This document shows, in pieces, positions 23,483 through 25,767 of a stretch of 25,767 nucleotides of DNA. The position numbers and the translations under genes are program-made. Source of the DNA: a virus; IMG/VR virus record IMGVR_UViG_3300025806_000199, positions 1 through 25,767 of that record. One strand, given 5' to 3'. Every line of letters starts with the position of its first letter. The stretch's first letter is position 1. The notes beneath the pieces are model-generated. The model had not been told where the DNA came from and ran no database searches. It saw only the letters and a list, made by a program, of their open reading frames with translations.

Positions 23483-23821
23483 TTATTTCTCATTTTTTAA
23501 GGTTTGGTAGTCTGTCGGTTCATCTGATGATGTGTCGAACAGAATTTCAAACATAACCGGGTCGTAATACTTTAAGATCTCTCGCGCGAATACTGTTGGT
23601 CTAACACCCAAAGACTCAGCGAAAATTCTCAACTTCTGTGGTGGAATCTTGCCCACCCCTGCTTCTATCTGACTAATGAACGTGTAGTAGTCCAGTTCAC
23701 ATTTTGATGCAAGTTCGCGCTGCGTATAGCCCATTTGATTGCGTAGGCTCTTAATCATGAGACCCCCGCGCTTCCTGTTGGCTTTACTTGCGGCATCTGT
23801 TGCTTTTGAATGTGTTGCCAT
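23483..23821 (-). CDS. XRE-family helix-turn-helix DNA-binding protein
   Basis: Protein of 112 residues. A Lys/Arg-rich N-terminus (about 20 residues) precedes a Cro/CI-type domain: IKSLRNQMGYTQRELASKCELDY with the helix-turn-helix at about residues 32-55, then FISQIEAGVGKIPPQKLRIFAESLGV, where ISQIEAG...P is the classic end of the XRE motif. The C-terminal 35 residues are unrelated and may mediate dimerisation. Lying two genes before the integrase, it is the best candidate for a regulator of lysogeny or of integrase expression. Its leader shares a repeat with the gene at 25618. AGGAAT lies before the ATG. Confidence 0.88.
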   Translation of the reverse strand: MATHSKATDAASKANRKRGGLMIKSLRNQMGYTQRELASKCELDYYTFISQIEAGVGKIPPQKLRIFAESLGVRPTVFAREILKYYDPVMFEILFDTSSDEPTDYQTLKNEK

Positions 23822-23841
23822 GATTGTATTCCTTTCGTTTG

Positions 23842-24102
23842 CTATTCGTTTGGCCCATTGGGGCCTTGTGCATTTAGATTATTGCCAAAGTTCGTTTGGT
23901 TAAACGTGACGAATGTACCCATCGGGTCAATAAACATTGGGGCGGTATCGCTCATCCTGTCCGTGAAAACGAGACTCCAGTGGTAATTCCACTCAGAGTG
24001 CCACTTCAGAGTCCGACATCTAAGACTATTGAAACGGTACGCTGTAGAACTAGGAGGCCCAGTTGGGTACTCCGTCTTAGCCGTAATTTTTAAGTTATTC
24101 AT
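23842..24102 (-). CDS. Hypothetical protein (86 residues)
   Basis: Starts MNNLKITAKTEYPTGPPSST. It has a central RTLKWHSEWNYHWSLVFTDR region rich in Trp and His, and an Asn/Gly-rich end (FGNNLNAQGPNGPNE). No known family is recognised. AAGGAA lies about 7 bases before the ATG, and a short hairpin AAGACT/AGTCTT (24118-24135) lies in its leader. It is the first gene behind the promoter-like motif at 24203-24224. Confidence 0.65.
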   Translation of the reverse strand: MNNLKITAKTEYPTGPPSSTAYRFNSLRCRTLKWHSEWNYHWSLVFTDRMSDTAPMFIDPMGTFVTFNQTNFGNNLNAQGPNGPNE

Positions 24103-24202
24103 TTAGTTTCCTTCTTTAAGACTACTTTAAGTCTTCGGCTTATGGAGGGGGATTCTCTCCCTTCTCCCTTTACCGTTGTCTTTAAGTGTCTCTACGGTCT
24201 TG

Positions 24203-24224
24203 GCAAGAGGCACGTCTATTGACC
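24203..24224 (-). promoter_or_regulatory. Predicted phage RNA polymerase promoter, upstream copy
   Basis: Exact 22-base copy of the motif at 18959-18980 (minus strand GGTCAATAGACGTGCCTC then TTGC), about 100 bases before the gene at 24102. If it is a promoter, the phage polymerase would also read the XRE-type gene, the integrase and its own gene, giving positive feedback. Confidence 0.6.
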
Positions 24225-24260
24225 TAATGTCTAATAGTGGCTCCCTGCGGTGCTTTGGGG

Positions 24261-24344
24261 TTACCCGTAAATTCTTATCAGAACTACGGAAATGGCGACT
24301 AGTGTCCAGAAAACTGGGATTAAAAAGCCGTAAGAATTGTACAT
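24261..24344 (-). CDS. Membrane micropeptide of 27 residues, hypothetical
   Basis: A short frame codes MYNSYGFLIPVFWTLVAISV followed by VLIRIYG. Almost the whole peptide is one hydrophobic segment with an arginine near the end, as in single-pass membrane micropeptides. A strong ribosome-binding site, GGGAG, lies 7 bases before the ATG. A host-type promoter candidate is about 40 bases upstream and the early terminator lies further upstream, so it would be the first gene of its own unit. Without homologues coding status rests on the ribosome-binding site and composition. A membrane-acting early role such as superinfection exclusion is conceivable but unproven. Confidence 0.55.
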   Translation of the reverse strand: MYNSYGFLIPVFWTLVAISVVLIRIYG

Positions 24345-24381
24345 AAATTACTCCCTTTCCATTTGCCCGTGGGCGCTGGAA

Positions 24382-24438
24382 ATCATACAGTAATAATTAT
24401 TCAATAGTCCAGTAAACAATTAATTAATACTCTACTGG
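24382..24438 (-). promoter_or_regulatory. Candidate host sigma-70 promoter with overlapping dyad
   Basis: On the minus strand TGGACT (24411-24406) and TATGAT (24387-24382) have an 18-base spacer, matching the -35 and -10 consensus at 4 and 5 of 6 positions. An inverted repeat CCAGTA...TACTGG (24409-24414 and 24433-24438) overlaps the -35 element and could be an operator. The region between the early terminator and the 27-codon gene is very AT rich. By-eye prediction. Confidence 0.35.
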
Positions 24439-24463
24439 ATAAACCGACACAAAACATGTCGCA

Positions 24464-24498
24464 AAAAGCCGCCACCCATTATCTGAGTGACGGCTTTT
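24464..24498. terminator. Strong early terminator
   Basis: On the minus strand AAAAGCCGTCACTC pairs over 14 positions (two G-T) with GGGTGGCGGCTTTT around the loop AGATAAT, and a further T follows. It starts 16 bases after the stop of the last early gene (24514). The A/T ends make it work in either direction. It separates the early gene block from the regulatory and integrase block. Confidence 0.9.
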
Positions 24499-24513
24499 AA
24501 CTACCTGTCTTTG

Positions 24514-24741
24514 TTACTGGCTTACATTCTTGGTGAAACACCCCTCACAGATAGCACGTTCTGTTTCAATCCCACCACCTGAACCAGAGCGGAAAGTATT
24601 CCCACAAGGAATGTCTGCACGATCACTGCGTTTCCGTGTGTAGGCTACATTCACTGACACAGTCTTACCGCATCCCTTAAAGTTATCCAACTTCAAATTG
24701 TAATACGAAGCGTATTGTTGCCAACTATTATATGGCTTCAT
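24514..24741 (-). CDS. Hypothetical cysteine-containing protein, possible zinc binding (75 residues)
   Basis: Starts MKPYNSWQQYASYYNLKLDN. Four cysteines are placed C24 (GCGKTV), C46 (IPCGNTF), C65 and C68 (ICEGC), ending in a CxxC pair, which could form a zinc site. The middle is basic (YTRKRSDR). No family is recognised. Its start overlaps the previous stop (ATGA), and a 15-base repeat duplicates its start region. It is the last early gene before the terminator. Early T7-like genes of this size often counteract host functions, but no role can be read here. Confidence 0.65.
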   Translation of the reverse strand: MKPYNSWQQYASYYNLKLDNFKGCGKTVSVNVAYTRKRSDRADIPCGNTFRSGSGGGIETERAICEGCFTKNVSQ

Positions 24742-24772
24742 ATTATTGTATACCCGTATATGGCTTCATATT
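24730..24772 (-). repeat. 15-base direct repeat containing a translation start
   Basis: AATATGAAGCCATAT (minus strand) occurs at 24772-24758 and 24744-24730, 28 bases apart. The downstream copy is the start of the 75-codon gene (Met-Lys-Pro-Tyr). The upstream copy lies in another frame inside the last codons of the preceding gene and would start an 8-codon peptide MKPYTGIQ. Confidence 0.75.
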
Positions 24773-25004
24773 GCTTGTTAGCATTGGTTTGCTCACGCTT
24801 TGGTAGTGAGACCCATAGATCAATTAGAGCCTCGTAGCAAGCCTCCTGCTTGGCCTCGTGGGCCTCCCATTTACGAATTCCTACTGTTCCATCTAGCATG
24901 TCCCCGGCATCAACGAGGGCGTTATATTGACGGTCAACTTTGTACAGCTTATTTAAGGTTGTTTGATGTGCTCTGTTTACAGCTTTTAACATATTAAATG
25001 ACAT
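24738..25004 (-). CDS. Hypothetical early protein (88 residues)
   Basis: Starts MSFNMLKAVNRAHQTTLNKL. It looks almost fully helical and is charged, with DRQYNALVDAGDMLDGTVGI in the middle and KREQTNANKQYEAIYGY near the end. No family is recognised. AAGG lies about 10 bases before the ATG and the upstream gene stops 3 bases away, so the genes at 25208, 25004 and 24741 form one tightly packed early operon. Confidence 0.65.
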   Translation of the reverse strand: MSFNMLKAVNRAHQTTLNKLYKVDRQYNALVDAGDMLDGTVGIRKWEAHEAKQEACYEALIDLWVSLPKREQTNANKQYEAIYGYTII

Positions 25005-25007
25005 GGT

Positions 25008-25208
25008 TTATACCTTCCCGGCTAAGCGAACTTTCATCGCAATATTGGCTAATAATCTTTTGTCTTCGGTGCTGGTATAGCGTTTGGCGTTCCGGCTACC
25101 GACTTGGTAATGATGCGTCAACGTCATGGCCTCGGCTGCGGTAATCGCACCCTTGGCTAGTGCTGCTTCGATAGACTTACGGATTTGCTGCATTGCTTTA
25201 TATGACAT
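25008..25208 (-). CDS. Hypothetical early protein (66 residues)
   Basis: Starts MSYKAMQQIRKSIEAALAKG. Small, basic and helical (AITAAEAMTLTHHYQVGSRN, then RYTSTEDKRLLANIAMKVRL). AGGAAG lies 8 bases before the ATG. No family is recognised. The leader carries part of the repeated early leader motif seen before the 25618 and 23821 genes. Confidence 0.65.
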   Translation of the reverse strand: MSYKAMQQIRKSIEAALAKGAITAAEAMTLTHHYQVGSRNAKRYTSTEDKRLLANIAMKVRLAGKV

Positions 25209-25217
25209 AATTTACTT

Positions 25218-25256
25218 CCTTTTGTTTTTACTGTTTGGTTTACTCGCCAACCCTCG
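25218..25256 (-). repeat. Early leader repeat, copy 2
   Basis: This leader of the 25208 gene shares GTTTGGTTTA-x-TC and CCCTCG (plus strand) with 25646-25670 upstream of the 25618 gene, matching 18 of 24 bases. It also keeps the CCTTTxGTTT block next to the ribosome-binding site. Confidence 0.45.
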
Positions 25257-25279
25257 TAATGAAGGCTGACTGATAAACG

Positions 25280-25618
25280 CTATCCTCTTAATTGAACTTC
25301 CCAATGATCACCAATTTCATATTCGTTATCGGCTATCGCGGATACAGTTTCGTAATAGTCATAGCGGCCTTCGATCCATACATCAGGTGCTTTGGTTTTG
25401 GCTAGTTCTGCATTGATTAGCCGCATGGTTATACGCTCGCCAGACTCGCCCCAATACAAGACCTCTGGCGATTCTTGACGGCCCTTATCGTCATAAGTCC
25501 AGTATTTAATTTCCCAGCCAACCGCTTGCACTATGGGCGCATAATTATTGGCTTTACACTCGTTATAAACCCGGCTTTTTTCTGCAATGATTTGTTGCAT
25601 AATTGTTAAATCGGTCAT
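25280..25618 (-). CDS. Hypothetical early protein (112 residues)
   Basis: Starts MTDLTIMQQIIAEKSRVYNE. A mixed alpha/beta protein with aromatic residues in the middle (VGWEIKYWTYDDKGRQESPE, VLYWGESGERITMRLINAEL) and near the end (VWIEGRYDYYETVSAI, DHWEVQLRG). No family is recognised. AGGAAG lies 7 bases before the ATG in a leader that contains the repeated motif. It is the first complete gene at the right side of the window. Confidence 0.7.
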   Translation of the reverse strand: MTDLTIMQQIIAEKSRVYNECKANNYAPIVQAVGWEIKYWTYDDKGRQESPEVLYWGESGERITMRLINAELAKTKAPDVWIEGRYDYYETVSAIADNEYEIGDHWEVQLRG

Positions 25619-25628
25619 GGCTTTTCTT

Positions 25629-25677
25629 CCTTTCGTTTAATACTTCGTTTGGTTTAATCAATAGCCCTCGCGCTTGC
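25629..25677 (-). repeat. Early leader repeat, copy 1
   Basis: Plus strand CCTTTCGTTT-x4-TTCGTTTGG at 25629-25652 recurs upstream of the XRE-type gene at 23831-23853 (CCTTTCGTTT-x3-ATTCGTTTGG), differing in the spacer by one base. The block continues with AATCAATAG...CTTGC, a plus-strand match to 15 of 21 positions of the predicted promoter motif. On the transcript the repeat contains the AAAGGA ribosome-binding site. Confidence 0.5.
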
Positions 25678-25699
25678 ACCGGGTGGACTATTTGTTAAA

Positions 25700-25767
25700 T
25701 CAAATCCGCTTGCCTTCTATCGAACCATCGCTACATATAAACGCATGTTCTAGGGCCGTCACTGGCT
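25700..25767 (-). CDS. Partial C-terminus of a gene cut by the right edge
   Basis: A frame open from the right edge ends at TGA 25702-25700 and codes ...PVTALEHAFICSDGSIEGKR then Ile. It is too short for any family call. Its composition is protein-like and the other two frames close quickly, so the end of a further early gene is likely. Confidence 0.4.
   Translation of the reverse strand, partial: PVTALEHAFICSDGSIEGKRI

Noticed and set aside
24905-24930. GTCAATA...CCTC match to the promoter motif in the 25004 gene
   Set aside because: About 13 of 22 positions match and it lies inside a coding region, so it is not distinguishable from chance.
1-25767. CRISPR array, insertion sequence or rRNA genes
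   Set aside because: No regularly spaced repeats, transposase motifs or rRNA-like sequences were seen.

Overview
The window is part of the genome (or integrated prophage) of a temperate, T7-like podovirus of the Autographiviridae type. Every convincing gene lies on the minus strand, so transcription runs from the right end of the window to the left. The gene order is the T7 order: early small genes, integrase, single-subunit RNA polymerase, single-stranded DNA-binding protein, resolvase, primase-helicase, family A DNA polymerase, 5'-3' exonuclease, nucleotide genes, portal, scaffold, major capsid, tail tubular proteins A and B, internal virion proteins. The combination of integrase, class I ribonucleotide reductase, glutaredoxin, PhoH and ThyX is typical of marine T7-like phages such as cyanopodoviruses and HTVC019P-type pelagiphages. 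The host is probably a marine proteobacterium, but the sequence does not name it. Both window ends cut through genes. No terminase, internal virion protein D, tail fibre, holin or endolysin is visible, so these probably lie beyond the left end.

Layout from right to left: (1) 25767-24514, early small genes of unknown function, closed by a strong hairpin terminator at 24464-24498. (2) 24460-23216, a regulatory block with a host-type promoter candidate, a 27-residue membrane micropeptide, a predicted phage promoter, three small genes and an XRE-type DNA-binding protein. (3) 23145-21904, a tyrosine integrase, followed by a 290-base non-coding region with the repeat layout of an attP site. (4) 21612-19013, an RNA polymerase split into two reading frames. 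(5) 18980-8132, one long replication and nucleotide operon that starts at a predicted phage promoter and ends at a terminator. (6) 8084 to the left edge, the structural operon, starting at another predicted phage promoter and containing a further terminator directly after the major capsid gene.

How the parts work together: host RNA polymerase should read the early genes, the integrase and the phage RNA polymerase. The phage polymerase would then read the replication and structural operons from a shared 22-base promoter-like motif found at 24203, 18959 and, in diverged form, 8061. Ribonucleotide reductase, glutaredoxin and ThyX supply deoxynucleotides for the phage replisome.

The most remarkable feature is the RNA polymerase. 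The frame stops at a TAG directly after the codons for ...GEHTY. A second frame restarts 12 bases later and repeats HTY before the conserved ...PHFADFR motif. Removing 44 bases, bounded by a 9-base imperfect direct repeat with matched TAC codons, would give a perfect T7-type polymerase. This looks like a small insertion that split the enzyme into two polypeptides, or like a programmed ribosome bypass of the T4 gene 60 kind. Several genes shorter than 60 codons (27, 34, 46, 50 and 56 residues) were identified from ribosome-binding sites and overlapping stop/start codons.
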